From Sphaeroforma sirkka (lineage: Eukaryota > Opisthokonta > Ichthyosporea > Ichthyophonida): a stretch of 64,000 nt of DNA. Every line of letters starts with the position of its first letter. Positions within the stretch are counted from its first letter, which is position 1. Shown piece by piece: positions 1-15,000 of this stretch. The translations under genes and the position numbers were made by a program. The notes below the pieces were generated by a model. The model ran no database searches and had not been told where the DNA came from. It saw only the letters and a program-made list of their open reading frames with translations. Where the stretch lies: positions 28,429 through 92,428 of the forward strand of contig LUCW03000012.1 of NCBI GenBank assembly GCA_001586965.3, given 5' to 3'.

Positions 1-3000
1 TATTAGAGTTATGGTAGGGTCATAGTATTAGAGTTATGGTAGGGTCATAGTATTAGAGTTATGGTAGGGTCATAGTATTAGAGTTATGGTAGGGTCATAG
101 TATTAGAGTTATGGTAGGGTCATAGTATTAGAGTTATGGTAGGGTCATAGTATTAGAGTTATGGTAGGGTCATAGTATTAGAGTTATGGTAGAGGTCATA
201 GTATTAGAGTTATGGTAGGGTCATAGTATTAGAGTTATGGTAGGGTCATAGTATTAGAGTTATGGTAGGGTCATAGTATTAGAGTTATGGTAGGGTCATA
301 GTATTAGAGTTATGGTAGGGTCATAGTATTAGAGTTATGGTAGGGTCATAGTATTAGAGTTATGGTAGGGTCATAGTATTAGAGTTATGGTAGGGTCATA
401 GTATTAGAGTTATGGTAGAGGTCATAGTATTAGAGTTATGGTAGGGTCATAGTATTAGAGTTATGGTAGGGTCATAGTATTAGAGTTATGGTAGGGTCAT
501 AGTATTAGAGTTATGGTAGGGTCATAGTATTAGAGTTATGGTAGGGTCATAGTATTAGAGTTATGGTAGGGTCATAGTATTAGAGTTATGGTAGGGTCAT
601 AGTATTAGAGTTATGGTAGGGTCATAGTATTAGGTAGTTATGGTAGGGTCATAGTATTAGAGTTATGGTAGGGTCATAGTATTAGAGTTATGGTAGGGTC
701 ATAGTATTAGAGTTATGGTAGGGTCATAGTATTAGAGTTATGGTAGGGTCATAGTATTAGAGTTATGGTAGGGTCATAGTATTAGAGTTATGGTAGGGTC
801 ATAGTATTAGAGTTATGGTAGGGTCATAGTATTAGAGTTATGGTAGAGGTCATAGTATTAGAGTTATGGTAGGGTCATAGTATTAGAGTTATGGTAGGGT
901 CATAGTATTAGAGTTATGGTAGGGTCATAGTATTAGAGAGTTATGGTAGGGTCATAGTATTAGAGTTATGGTAGGGTCATAGTATTAGAGTTATGGTAGG
1001 GTCATAGTATTAGAGTTATGGTAGGGTCATAGTATTAGAGTTATGGTAGGGTCATAGTATTAGAGAGTTATGGTAGGGTCATAGTATTAGAGTTATATGG
1101 TACGGTCATAGTATTAGAGTTATGGTAGGGTCATAGTATTAGAGTTATGGTAGGGTCATAGTATTAGAGTTATGGTAGGGTCATAGTATTAGAGTTGTTA
1201 TGGTAGGGTCATAGTATTAGAGTTATGGTAGGGTCATAGTATTAGAGTTATGGTAGGGTCATAGTATTAGAGTTATGGTAGGGTCATAGTATTAGAGTTA
1301 TGGTAGGGTCATAGTATTAGAGTTATGGTAGGGTCATAGTATTAGAGTTATGGTAGGGTCATAGTATTAGAGTTATGGTAGGGTCATAGTATTAGAGTTA
1401 TGGTAGGGTCATAGTATTAGAGTTATGGTAGGGTCATAGTATTAGAGTTATGGTAGGGTCATAGTATTAGAGTTATGGTAGGGTCATAGTATTAGAGTTA
1501 TGGTAGGGTCATAGTATTAGAGTTATGGTAGGGTCATAGTATTAGAGTTATGGTAGGGTCATAGTATTAGAGTTATGGTAGGGTCATAGTATTAGAGTTA
1601 TGGTAGGGTCATCATAGTATTAGAGTTATGGTAGAGGTCATAGTATTAGAGTTATGGTAGGGTCATAGTATTAGAGTTATAGTAGGGTCATAGTATTAGA
1701 GTTTATGGTAGGGTCATAGTATTAGAGTTATGGTAGGGTCATAGTATTAGAGTTATGGTAGGGTCATAGTATTAGAGTTATGGTAGGGTCATAGTATTAG
1801 AGTTATGGTAGGGTCATAGTATTAGAGTTATGGTAGGGTCATAGTATTAGAGTTTATGGTAGGGTCATAGTATTAGAGTTATGGTACGGTCATAGTATTA
1901 GAGTTATGGTAGGGTCATAGTATTAGAGTTATGGTACGGTCATAGTATTAGAGTTTATGGTACGGTCATAGTATTAGAGTTATGGTAGGGTCATAGTATT
2001 AGAGTTATGGTAGGGTCATAGTATTAGAGTTATGGTAGGGTCATAGTATTAGAGTTATGGTAGGGTCATAGTATTAGAGTTATGGTAGGGTCATAGTATT
2101 AGAGTTATGGTAGGGTCATAGTATTAGAGTTATGGTAGGGTCATAGTATTAGAGTTATGGTAGGGTCATAGTATTAGAGTTATGGTAGGGTCATAGTATT
2201 AGAGTTATGGTAGGGTCATAGTATTAGAGTTATGGTAGGGTCATCGTATTAGAGTTATGGTAGGGTCATAGTATTAGAGTTATGGTAGGGTCAAAGTATT
2301 AGAGTTATAGTAGGGTCATAGTATTAGAGTTATGGTAGGGTCATAGTATTAGAGAGTTATGGTAGGGTCATAGTATTAGAGTTATGGTAGGGTCATAGTA
2401 TTAGAGTTATGGTAGGGTCATAGTATTAGAGTTATGGTAGGGTCATAGTATTAGAGTTATGGTAGGGTCATAGTATTAGAGTTATGGTAGGGTCATAGTA
2501 TTAGAGTTATGGTAGGGTCATAGTATTAGAGTTATGGTAGTCATAGTATTAGAGTTATGGTAGGGTCATATATTAGAGTTATGGTAGAGGTCATAGTATT
2601 AGAGTTATGGTAGGGTCATAGTAGTATTAGAGTTATGGTACGGTCATAGTATTAGAGTTATGGTAGGGTCATAGTATTAGAGTTATGGTAGGGTCATAGT
2701 ATTAGAGTTATGGTAGGGTCATAGTATTAGAGTTATGGTAGGGTCATAGTATTAGAGTTATGGTAGGGTCATAGTATTAGAGTTATGGTAGGGTCATAGT
2801 ATTAGAGTTATGGTAGGGTCATAGTATTAGAGTTATGGTAGGGTCATAGTATTAGAGTTATGGTAGTCATAGTATTAGAGTTATGGTAGGGTCATAGTAT
2901 TAGAGTTATGGTAGGGTCATAGTATTAGAGTTATGGTAGGGTCATAGTATTAGAGTTATGGTAGGGTCATAGTATTAGAGTTATGGTAGGGTCATAGTAT

Positions 3001-6000
3001 TAGAGTTATGGTAGGGTCATAGTATTAGAGTTATGGTAGGGTCATAGTATTAGAGTTATGGTAGGGTCATAGTATTAGAGTTATGGTAGGGTCATAGTAT
3101 TAGAGTTATGGTAGGGTCATAGTATTAGAGTTATGGTAGGGTCATAGTATTAGAGTTATGGTAGGGTCATAGTATTAGAGTTATGGTAGGGTCATAGTAT
3201 TAGAGTTATGGTAGGGTCATAGTATTAGAGTTATGGTAGAGGTCATAGTATTAGAGTTATGGTAGAGGTCATAGTATTAGAGTTATGGTAGGGTCATAGT
3301 ATTAGAGTTATGGTAGGGTCATAGTATTAGAGTTATGGTAGGGTCATAGGTCATGGTAGTCATAGTATTAGAGTTATGGTAGGTCATAGTATTAGAGTTA
3401 TGGTAGAGGTCATAGTATTAGAGTTATGGTAGGGTCATAGTATTAGAGAGTTATGGTACGGTCATAGTATTAGAGTTATGGTAGGGTCATAGTATTAGAG
3501 TTATGGTAGGGTCATAGTATTAGAGTTATGGTAGGGTCATAGTATTAGAGTTATGGTAGAGGTCATAGTATTTAGAGTTATGGTAGGGTCATAGTATTAG
3601 AGTTATAGTAGGGTCATAGTATTAGAGTTATGGTAGGGTCATAGTATTAGAGTTATGGTAGGGTCATAGTATTAGAGTTATGGTAGGGTCATAGTATTAG
3701 AGTTATGGTAGGGTCATAGTATTAGAGTTATGGTAGGGTCATAGTATTAGAGAGTTATGGTAGGGTCATAGTATTAGAGTTATGGTAGGGTCATAGTATT
3801 AGAGTTATGGTAGGGTCATAGTATTAGAGTTATGGTAGGGTCATAGTATTAGAGTTATGGTAGGGTCATAGTATTAGAGTTATGGTAGGGTCATAGTATT
3901 AGAGTTATGGTAGAGGTCATAGTATTAGAGTTATGGTAGGGTCATAGTATTAGAGTTATGGTAGGGTCATAGTATTAGAGTTATGGTAGGGTCATAGTAT
4001 TAGAGTTATGGTAGAGGTCATAGTATTAGAGTTATGGTAGGGTCATAGTATTAGAGTTATGGTAGGGTCATAGTATTAGAGTTATGGTAGGGTCATAGTA
4101 TTAGAGTTATGGTAGGGTCATAGTATTAGAGTTATGGTAGGGTCATAGTATTAGAGTTATGGTAGAGGTCATAGTATTAGAGTTATGGTAGGGTCATAGT
4201 ATTAGAGTTATGGTAGGGTCATAGTATTAGAGTTATGGTAGGGTCATAGTATTAGAGTTATGGTAGGGTCATAGTATTAGAGTTATGGTAGGTCATAGTA
4301 TTAGAGTTATGGTAGGGTCATAGTATTAGAGTTATGGTAGGGTCATAGTATTAGAGTTATGGTAGGGTCATAGTATTAGAGTTATGGTAGGGTCATAGTA
4401 TTAGAGTTATGGTAGGGTCATAGTATTAGAGTTATGGTAGGGTCATAGTATTAGAGTTATGGTAGGGTCATAGTATTATAGTTATGGTAGGGTCATAGTA
4501 TTAGAGTTATGGTAGGGTCATAGTATTAGAGTTATGGTAGGGTCATAGTATTAGAGTTATGGTAGGGTCATAGTATTAGAGTTATGGTAGGGTCATAGTA
4601 TTAGAGTTATGGTAGGGTCAGTAGTATTAGAGTTATGGTAGGGTCATAGTATTAGAGTTATGGTAGGGTCATAGTATTAGAGTTATGGTACGGTCATAGT
4701 ATTAGAGTTATGGTAGGGTCATAGTAGTATTAGAGTTATAGAGTTATGGTAGAGGTCATAGTATTTAGAGTTATGGTAGGGTCATAGTATTAGAGTTATG
4801 GTAGGGTCATAGTATTAGAGTTATGGTAGGGTCATAGTATTAGAGTTATGGTAGGGTCATAGTATTAGAGTTATGGTAGGGTCATAGTATTAGAGTTATG
4901 GTAGGGTCATAGTATTAGAGTTATGGTAGGGTCATAGTATTAGAGTTATGGTAGGGTCATAGTATTAGAGTTATGGTAGGGTCATAGTATTAGAGTTATG
5001 GTAGGGTCATAGTATTAGAGTTATGGTAGGGTCATCATAGTATTAGAGTTATGGTAGGGTCATAGTATTAGAGTTATGGTAGGGTCATAGTATTAGAGTT
5101 ATGGTACGGTCATAGTATTAGAGTTATGGTAGGGTCATAGTATTAGAGTTATGGTAGGGTCATAGTATTAGAGTTATGGTAGGGTCATAGTATTAGAGTT
5201 ATGGTAGGGTCATAGTATTAGAGTTATGGTAGGGTCATAGTATTAGAGTTATGGTAGGGTCATAGTATTAGAGTTATGGTAGGGTCATAGTATTAGAGTT
5301 ATGGTAGGGTCATAGTATTAGAGTTATGGTAGGGTCATAGTATTAGAGTTATGGTAGAGGTCATAGTAGTATTAGAGTTATGGTAGGGTCATAGTATTAG
5401 AGTTATGGTAGGTCATAGTATTAGAGTTATGGTAGGGTCATAGTATAGAGAGTTATGGTAGGGTCATAGTATTAGAGTTATGGTAGGGTCATAGTATTAG
5501 AGTTATGGTAGGGTCATAGTATTATTATGGTAGAGTCATAGTATTGAGTAGGGTCATAGTATTAGAGTTATGGTAGGGTCATAGTATTAGAGTTATGGTA
5601 CGGTCATAGTATTAGAGTTATGGTAGGGTCATAGTATTAGAGTTATGGTAGGGTCATAGTATTAGAGTTATGGTAGGGTCATAGTAGTAGGAGTATTATA
5701 GGTCATAGTATTAGTTATGGTAGGGTCATAGTATTAGAGTTATGGTAGGGTCATAGTATTAGAGTTATGGTAGGGTCATAGTATTAGAGTTATGGTAGGG
5801 TCATAGTATTAGAGTTATGGTAGGGTCATAGTATTAGAGTTATGGTAGGGTCATAGTATTAGAGTTATGGTAGGGTCATAGTATTAGAGTTATGGTAGGG
5901 TCATAGTATTAGAGTTATGGTAGGGTCATAGTATTAGAGTTATGGTAGGGTCATAGTATTAGAGTTATGGTAGGGTCATAGTATTAGAGTTATGGTAGGG

Positions 6001-9000
6001 TCATAGTATTAGAGTTATGGTAGGGTCATAGTATTATTAGTTATGGTAGGGTCATAGTATTTAGAGTTATGGTAGGGTCATAGTATTAGAGTTATGGTAG
6101 GGTCATAGTATTAGAGTTATGGTAGGAGTCATAGTATTAGAGTTATGGTAGAGTCATAGTATTAGAAGTTATGGTAGGGTCATAGTATTAGATTATGGTA
6201 GGGTCATAGTATTAGAGTTATGGTAGGGTCATAGTATTAGAGTTATGGTAGGGTCATAGTATTAGAGTTATGGTAGGGTCATAGTATTAGAGTTATGGTA
6301 GGTCATAGTATTAGAGTTATGGTAGAGGTCATAGTATTAGAGTTATGGTAGGGTCATAGTATTAGAGTTATGGTAGGGTCATAGTATTAGAGTTATGGTA
6401 GGGTCATAGTATTAGCAAGTTATGGTAGGGTCATAGTATTAGAGTTATGGTAGGGTCATAGTATTAGAGTTTATGGTAGGGTCATAGTATTAGAGTTATG
6501 GTAGGGTCATAGTATTAGAGTTATGGTAGGGTCATAGTATTAGAGTTATATGGTAGGGTCATAGTATTAGAGTTATGGTAGGGTCATAGTATATTAGAGT
6601 TATGGTAGGGTCATAGTATTAGAGTTATGGTAGGGTCATAGTATTAGAGTTATGGTAGGGTCATAGTATTAGAGTTATGGTAGGGTCATAGTATTAGAGT
6701 TATGGTAGGGTCATAGTATTATTAGAGTTATGGTAGGGTCATAGTATTAGAGTTATGGTAGGGTCATAGTATTAGAGTTATGGTAGGGTCATAGTATTAG
6801 AGTTATGGTAGGGTCATAGTATTAGAGTTATGGTAGGGTCATAGTATTAGAGTTATGGTAGGGTCATAGTATTAGAGTTATGGTAGGGTCATAGTATTAG
6901 AGTTATGGTAGGGTCAGTAGTATTAGAGTTATGGTAGGGTCATAGTATTAGAGTTATGGTAGGGTCATAGTATTAGAGTTATGGTAGGGTCATAGTATTA
7001 GAGTTATGGTAGGGTCATAGTATTAGAGTTATGGTAGGGTCATAGTATTAGAGTTATGGTAGTAGGTCATAGTATTAGAGAGTTATGGTAGGGTCATAGT
7101 ATTAGAGTTATGGTAGGGTCATAGTATTAGAGTTATGGTAGGTCATAGTATTAGAGTTATGGTAGGGTCATAGTATTAGAGTTATGGTAGGGTCATAGTA
7201 TTAGAGTTATGGTAGGGTCATAGTATTAGAGTTATGGTAGGGTCATAGTATTAGAGTTATGGTAGGGTCATAGTATATTAGAGTTATGGTAGGGTCATAG
7301 TATTAGAGTTATGGTAGGGTCATAGTATTAGAGTTATGGTAGAGGTCATAGTATTAGAGTTATGGTAGGGTCATAGTATTAGAGTTATGGTAGGTCATAG
7401 TATTAGAGTTATGGTAGGGTCATAGTATTAGAGTTATGGTAGGGTCATAGTATTAGAGTTATGGTAGGGTCATAGTATTAGAGTTATGGTAGGGTCATAG
7501 TATTAGAGTTATGGTAGGGTCATAGTATTAGAGTTATGGTAGGGTCATAGTATTAGAGTTATGGTAGGGTCATAGTATTAGAGTTATGGTAGGGTCATAG
7601 TATTAGAGTTATGGTAGGGTCATAGTATTAGAGTTATGGTAGGGTCATAGTATTAGAAGTTATGGTAGGGTCATAGTATTAGAGTTATGGTAGGGTCATA
7701 GTATTAGAGTTATGGTAGGGTCATAGTATTAGAGTTATGGTAGGGTCATAGTATTAGAGTTATGGTAGGGTCATAGTATTAGAGTTATGGTAGGGTCATA
7801 GTATTAGAGTTATGGTAGAGGTCATAGTATTAGAGTTAGTACGGTATAGTAGTAGAGTTATGGTAGGGTCATAGTATTAGAGTTATGGTAGGGTCATAGT
7901 ATTAGAGTTATGGTAGGGTCATAGTATTAGAGAGTTATGGTAGGGTCATAGTATTAGAGTTATGGTAGGGTCATAGTATTAGAGTTATGGTAGGGTCATA
8001 GTATTAGAGTTATGGTAGGGTCATAGTATTAGAGTTATGGTACGGTCATAGTATTAGAGTTATGGTAGGGTCATAGTATTAGAGTTATGGTAGGGTCATA
8101 GTATTATTAGAGTTATGGTAGAGTCATAGTATTAGAGTTATGGTAGGGTCATAGTATTAGAGTTATGGTAGGGTCATAGTATTAGAGTTATGGTAGGAGT
8201 CATAGTATTAGAGTTATGGTAGGGTCATAGTATTAGAGTTATGGTAGGGTCATAGTATTAGAGTTATGGTAGGGTCATTATTAGAGTTATGGTAGGGTCA
8301 TAGTATTAGAGTTATGGTAGGGTCATAGTATTAGAGTTATGGTAGGGTCATAGTAGTATTAGAGTTATGGTAGGGTCATAGTATTAGAGAGTTATGGTAG
8401 GGTCATAGTATTAGAGTTATGGTAGGGTCATAGTATTAGAGTTATGGTAGGGTCATAGTATTAGAGAGTTATGGTAGGGTCATAGTATTAGAGTTATGGT
8501 AGGGTCATAGTATTAGAGTTATGGTAGGGTCATAGTATTAGAGTTATGGTAGAGGTCATAGTATTAGAGTTATGGTAGAGGTCATAGTATTAGAGTTATG
8601 GTAGGGTCATAGTATTAGAGTTATGGTAGGGTCATAGTATTAGAGTTATGGTAGGGTCATAGTATTAGAGTTATGGTAGGGTCATAGTATTAGAGTTATG
8701 GTAGGGTCATAGTATTAGAGTTATGGTAGGGTCATAGTATTAGAGTTATGGTAGGGTCATAGTATTAGAGTTATGGTAGAGGTCATAGTATATTAGAGTT
8801 ATGGTAGGAGTCATAGTATTAGAGTTATGGTAGGAGTCATAGTATTAGAGTTATGGTAGGGTCATAGTATTAGAGTTATGGTAGAGGTCATAGTATTAGA
8901 GTTATGGTAGGGTCATAGTATTAGAGTTATGGTAGGGTCATAGTATTAGAGTTATGGTAGGGGTCATAGTATTAGAGTTATGGTAGGTCATAGTAGTAGT

Positions 9001-12000
9001 ATTAGAGTTATGGTAGGGTCATAGTATTAGAGTTATGGTAGGGTCATAGTATTAGAGTTATGGTAGGGTCATAGTATTAGAGTTATGGTAGGGTCATAGT
9101 ATTAGAGTTAGTTATGGTAGGGTCATAGTATTAGAGTTATGGTAGGGTCATAGTATTAGAGTTATAGTAGAGGGTCATAGTATTAGAGTTATGGTAGGGT
9201 CATAGTATTAGAGTTATGGTAGGGTCATAGTATTAGAGTTATGGTAGAGGTCATAGTATTAGAGTTATGGTAGGGTCATAGTATTAGAGTTATGGTAGGG
9301 TCATAGTATTAGAGTTATATGGTAGGGTCATAGTATTAGAGTTATGGTAGGGTCATAGTATTAGAGTTATGGTAGGGTCATAGTATTAGAGTTATGGTAG
9401 GGTCATAGTATTAGAGTTATGGTAGGGTCATAGTATTAGAGTTATGGTAGGGTCATAGTATTAGAGTTATGGTAGGGTCATAGTATTAGAGTTATGGTAG
9501 GGTCATAGTATAGAGTTATAGAGTTATGGTAGGTCATAGTATTAGAGTTATGGTAGGTCATAGTATTAGAGTTATGGTAGGGTCATAGTATTAGAGTTAT
9601 GGTAGGGTCATAGTATTAGAGTTATGGTAGGGTCATAGTATTAGAGTTATGGTAGGGTCATAGTATTAGACTTATGGTAGGGTCATAGTATTAGAGTTAT
9701 GGTAGGGTCATAGTATTAGAGTTATGGTAGGGTCATAGTATTAGAGTTATGGTAGGGTCATAGTATTAGAGTTATGGTAGGGTCATAGTATTAGAGTTAT
9801 GGTAGAGGTCATAGTATTAGAGTTATGGTAGGGTCATAGTATTAGAGTTATGGTAGGGTCATAGTATTAGAGTTATGGTAGGGTCATAGTATTAGAGTTA
9901 TGGTAGGGTCATAGTATTAGAGTTATGGTAGGGTCATAGTATTAGAGTTATGGTAGGGTCATAGTATTAGAGTTATGGTAGAGGTCATAGTATTAGAGTT
10001 ATGGTAGGGTCATAGTATTAGAGTTATGGTAGGTCAGTCATAGTATTAGAGTTATGGTAGGGTCATAGTATTAGAGTTATGGTAGGGTCATAGTATTAGA
10101 AGTTATGGTAGAGGTCATAGTATTAGAGTTATGGTAGGGTCATAGTATTAGAGTTATATGGTAGGTCATAGTATTAGAGTTATGGTAGTCATAGTATTAG
10201 AGTTATGGTAGGTCATAGTATTAGAGTTATGGTAGGGTCATAGTATTAGAGTTATGGTAGGGTCATAGTATTAGAGTTATGGTAGGGTCATAGTATTAGA
10301 GTTATGGTAGGGTCATAGTATTAGAGTTATGGTAGGGTCATAGTAGTAGTTATAGTAGTTAGTGGTAGAGTCATAGTAGGGTCATAGTAGAGAGTTATGG
10401 TAGGAGGTCATAGTATTAGAGTTATGGTAGGGTCATAGTATTAGAGTTATGGTAGGGTCATAGTATTAGAGTTATGGTAGGGTCATAGTATTAGAGTTAT
10501 GGTAGGGTCATAGTATTAGAGTTATGGTAGGGTCATAGTATTAGAGTTATGGTAGGGTTATAGTAGTTAGAGTTATGGTAGTAGGTCATAGTATTAGAGT
10601 TATGGTAGGGTCATAGTATTAGAGTTATGGTAGGGGTCATAGTATTAGAGTTATGGTAGGGTCATAGTATTAGAGTTATGGTAGGGTCATAGTATTAGAG
10701 TTATGGTAGGGTCATAGTATTAGAGTTATGGTAGGGTCATAGTATTAGAGTTATGGTAGGGTCATAGTATTAGAGTTATGGTAGGGTCATAGTATTTAGA
10801 GTTATGGTAGGGTCATAGTATTAGAGTTATGGTAGGGTCATAGTATTAGAGTTATGGTAGGGTCATAGTATTAGAGTTATGGTAGGGTCATAGTATTAGA
10901 GTTATGGTAGGGTCATAGTATTAGAGAGTTATGGTAGGTCATAGTATTAGAGTTATGGTAGGGTCATAGTATTAGAAGTTATGGTAGGGTCATAGTATTA
11001 GAGTTATGGTAGGGTCATAGTATTAGAGTTATGGTAGGGTCATAGTATTAGAGTTATGGTAGGGTCATAGTATTAGAGTTATGGTAGGGTCATAGTATTA
11101 GAGTTATGGTAGGGTCATAGTATTAGAGTTATGGTAGGTCATAGTATTAGAGTTTATGGTAGGGTCATAGTATTAGAGTTATGGTAGGGTCATAGTATTA
11201 GAGTTATGGTAGGGTCATAGTATTAGAGTTATGGTCATAGTATTATTAGAGTTATGGTAGGGTCATAGTATTAGAGTTATGGTAGGGTCATAGTATTAGA
11301 GTTATGGTAGGGTCATAGTATTAGAGTTATGGTAGGGTCATAGTATTAGAGTTATGGTAGGGTCATAGTATTAGAGTTATGGTAGGGTCATAGTATTAGA
11401 GTTATGGTAGGGTCATAGTATTAGAGTTATGGTAGGGTCATAGTATTAGAGAGTTATGGTAGGGTCATAGTATTAGAGTTATGGTAGGGTCATAGTATTA
11501 GAGTTATGGTAGGGTCATAGTATTAGAGTTATGGTAGGGTCATAGTATTAGAGTTATAGTAGTAGTAGTTAGAGTTATGGTAGGGTCATAGTATTAGAGT
11601 TATGGTAGAGGTCATAGTATTAGAGTTTATGTAGGGTCATAGTATTAGAGTTATGGTAGGGTCATAGTATTATAGAGTTATAGTAGGTCATAGTATTAGA
11701 GTTATGGTAGGGTCATAGTATTAGAGTTATGGTAGGGTCATAGTATTAGAGTTATGGTAGGGTCATAGTATTAGAGTTATGGTAGGGTCATAGTATTAGA
11801 GTTATGGTAGGGTCATAGTATTAGAGTTATGGTAGGTAGGGTCATAGTATTAGAGTTATGGTAGGGTCATAGTATTAGAGTTATGGTAGGGTCATAGTAT
11901 TAGAGTTATGGTAGGGTCATAGTATTAGAGAGTTATGGTAGTATTTCAGGTCATAGTATTAGAGTTATGGTAGGGTCATAGTATTAGAGTTATGGTAGAG

Positions 12001-15000
12001 GTCATAGTATTAGAGTTATGGTAGGGGTCATAGTATTAGAGTTATGGTAGAGGTCATAGTATTAGAGTTATGGTAGGGTCATAGTATTAGAGTTATGGTA
12101 GGGTCATAGTATTAGAGTTATGGTAGGGTCATAGTATTAGAAGTTATGGTAGGGTCATAGTATTAGAGTTATGGTAGGGTCATAGTATTAGAGTTATGGT
12201 AGGGTCATAGTATTAGAGTTATGGTAGGGTCATAGTATTAGAGTTATGGTAGGGTCATAGTATTAGAGTTATGGTAGGGTCATAGTATTAGAGTTATGGT
12301 AGGGTCATAGTATTAGAGTTATGGTAGGGTCATAGTATTAGAGTTATGGTAGGGTCATAGTATTAGAGTTATGGTAGGTGGTCATAGTATTAGAGTTATG
12401 GTAGGAGTCATAGTATTAGAGTTATGGTAGGGTCATAGTATTAGAGTTATGGTAGGGTCATAGTATTAGAGTTATGGTAGGTCATAGTATTAGAGTTATG
12501 GTAGGGTCATAGTATTAGAGTTATGGTAGGGTCATAGTATTAGAGTTATGGTAGGGTCATAGTATTAGAGTTATGGTAGGGTCATAGTATTAGAGTTATG
12601 GGTAGGGTCATAGTATTAGAGTTATGGTAGGGTCATAGTATTAGAGTTATGGTAGGGTCATAGTATTAGAGTTATGGTAGAGGTCATAGTATTAGAGTTA
12701 TGGTAGGGTCATAGTATTAGAGTTATGGTAGGGTCATAGTATTAGAGTTATGGTAGGGTCATAGTATTAGAGTTATGGTAGGGTCATAGTATTAGAGTTA
12801 TGGTAGGGTCATAGTATTAGAGTTATGGTAGGGTCATAGTATTAGAGTTATGGTAGGGTCATAGTATTAGAGTTATGGTAGGGTCATAGTATTAGAGTTA
12901 TGGTAGGGTCATAGTATTAGAGTTATGGTAGGTCATAGTATTAGAGTTATGGTAGGGTCATAGTATTAGAGTTATGGTAGGGTCATAGTATTAGAGTTAT
13001 GGTAGGGTCATAGTATTAGAGTTATGGTAGAGGTCATAGTATTAGAGTTATGGTAGAGAGGTCATAGTATTAGAGTTATGGTAGGGTCATAGTATTAGAG
13101 TTATGGTAGGGTCATAGTATTAGAGTTATGGTAGGAGGTCATAGTATTAGAGTTATGGTAGGGTCATAGTATTAGAGTTATGGTAGTATTGGTATGGTAG
13201 GGTCATAGTATTAGAGTTATGGTAGGGTCATAGTATTAGAGTTATGGTAGGGTCATAGTATTAGAGTTATGGTAGGGTCATAGTATTAGAGTTATGGTAG
13301 GGTCATAGTATTAGAGTTATGGTAGGTCATCATAGTATTAGAGTTATGGTAGGGTCATAGTATTAGAGTTATGGTAGGTCATAGTATTAGAGTTATGGTA
13401 GGGTCATAGTATTAGAGTTATGGTAGGGTCATAGTATTAGAGTTATGGTAGGGTCATAGTATTAGAGTTATGGTAGGGTCATAGTATTAGAGTTATGGTA
13501 GGGTCATAGTATTAGAGTTATGGTAGGGTCATAGTATTAGAGTTATGGTAGGGTCATAGTATTAGAGTTATGGTAGGGTCATAGTAGTATTAGAGTATTA
13601 GAGTTATGGTAGAGTCATAGTATTAGAGTTATGGTAGGGTCATAGTATTAGAGTTATGGTAGGGTCATAGTATTAGAGTTATGGTAGGGTCATAGTATTA
13701 GAGTTATGGTAGGGTCATAGTATTAGAGTTATGGTAGGGTCATAGTATTAGAGTTATGGTAGGGTCATAGTATTAGAGTTATGGTAGGGTCATAGTATTA
13801 GAGTTATGGTAGGGTCATAGTATTATTAGAGTTATGGTAGGGTCATAGTATTAGAGTTATGGTAGGGTCATAGTAGAGAGTTATGGTAGGGTCATAGTAT
13901 TAGAGTTATGGTAGGTCATAGTATTAGAGTTATAGTAGGGTCATAGTATTAGAGTTATGGTAGGAGTCATAGTATTAGAGTTATGGTAGGGTCATAGTAT
14001 TAGAGTTATGGTAGGGTCATAGTATTAGAGTTATGGTAGGGTCATAGTATTAGAGTTATGGTAGGGTCATAGTATTAGAGTTATGGTAGGGTCATAGTAT
14101 TAGAGTTATGGTAGGGTCATAGTATTAGAGTTATGGTAGAGGTCATAGTATTAGAGTTATGGTAGGGTCATAGTATTAGAGTTATGGTAGGGTCATAGTA
14201 TTAGAGTTATGGTAGGTCATAGTATTAGAGTTATGGTAGGGTCATAGTATTAGAGTTATGGTAGGGTCATAGTATTAGAGTTATGGTAGGGTCATAGTAT
14301 TAGAGTTATGGTAGGGTCATAGTATTAGAGTTATGGTAGGGTCATAGTAGTTATAGTAGGGTATAGTGGTAGAGTTATGGTAGGGTCATAGTATTAGTTA
14401 TGGTAGGGTCATAGTATTAGAGTTATGGTAGGGTCATAGTATTAGAGTTATGGTAGGGTCATAGTATTAGAGTTATAGTAGGGTCATAGTATTAGAGTTA
14501 TGGTAGGGTCATAGTATTAGAGAGTTATGGTAGGGTCATAGTATTAGAGTTATGGTACGGTCATAGTATTAGAGTTATGGTAGGGTCATAGTATTAGAGT
14601 TATGGTAGGGTCATAGTATTAGAGTTATGGTAGGGTCATAGTATTAGAGTTATGGTAGGGTCATAGTATTAGAGTTATGGTAGGGTCATAGTATTAGAGT
14701 TATGGTAGGGTCATAGTATTAGAGTTATGGTAGGGTCATAGTATTAGAGTTATGGTAGAGGTCATAGTATTAGAGTTATGGTAGGGTCATAGTATTAGAG
14801 TTATGGTAGGGTCATAGTATTAGAGTTATGGTAGGGTCATAGTATTAGAGTTATGGTAGGGTCATAGTATTAGAGTTATGGTAGGGTCATAGTATTAGAG
14901 TTATGGTAGGGTCATAGTATTAGAGTTATGGTAGGGTCATAGTATTAGAGTTATGGTAGGGTCATAGTATTAGAGTTATGGTAGGGTCATAGTATTAGAG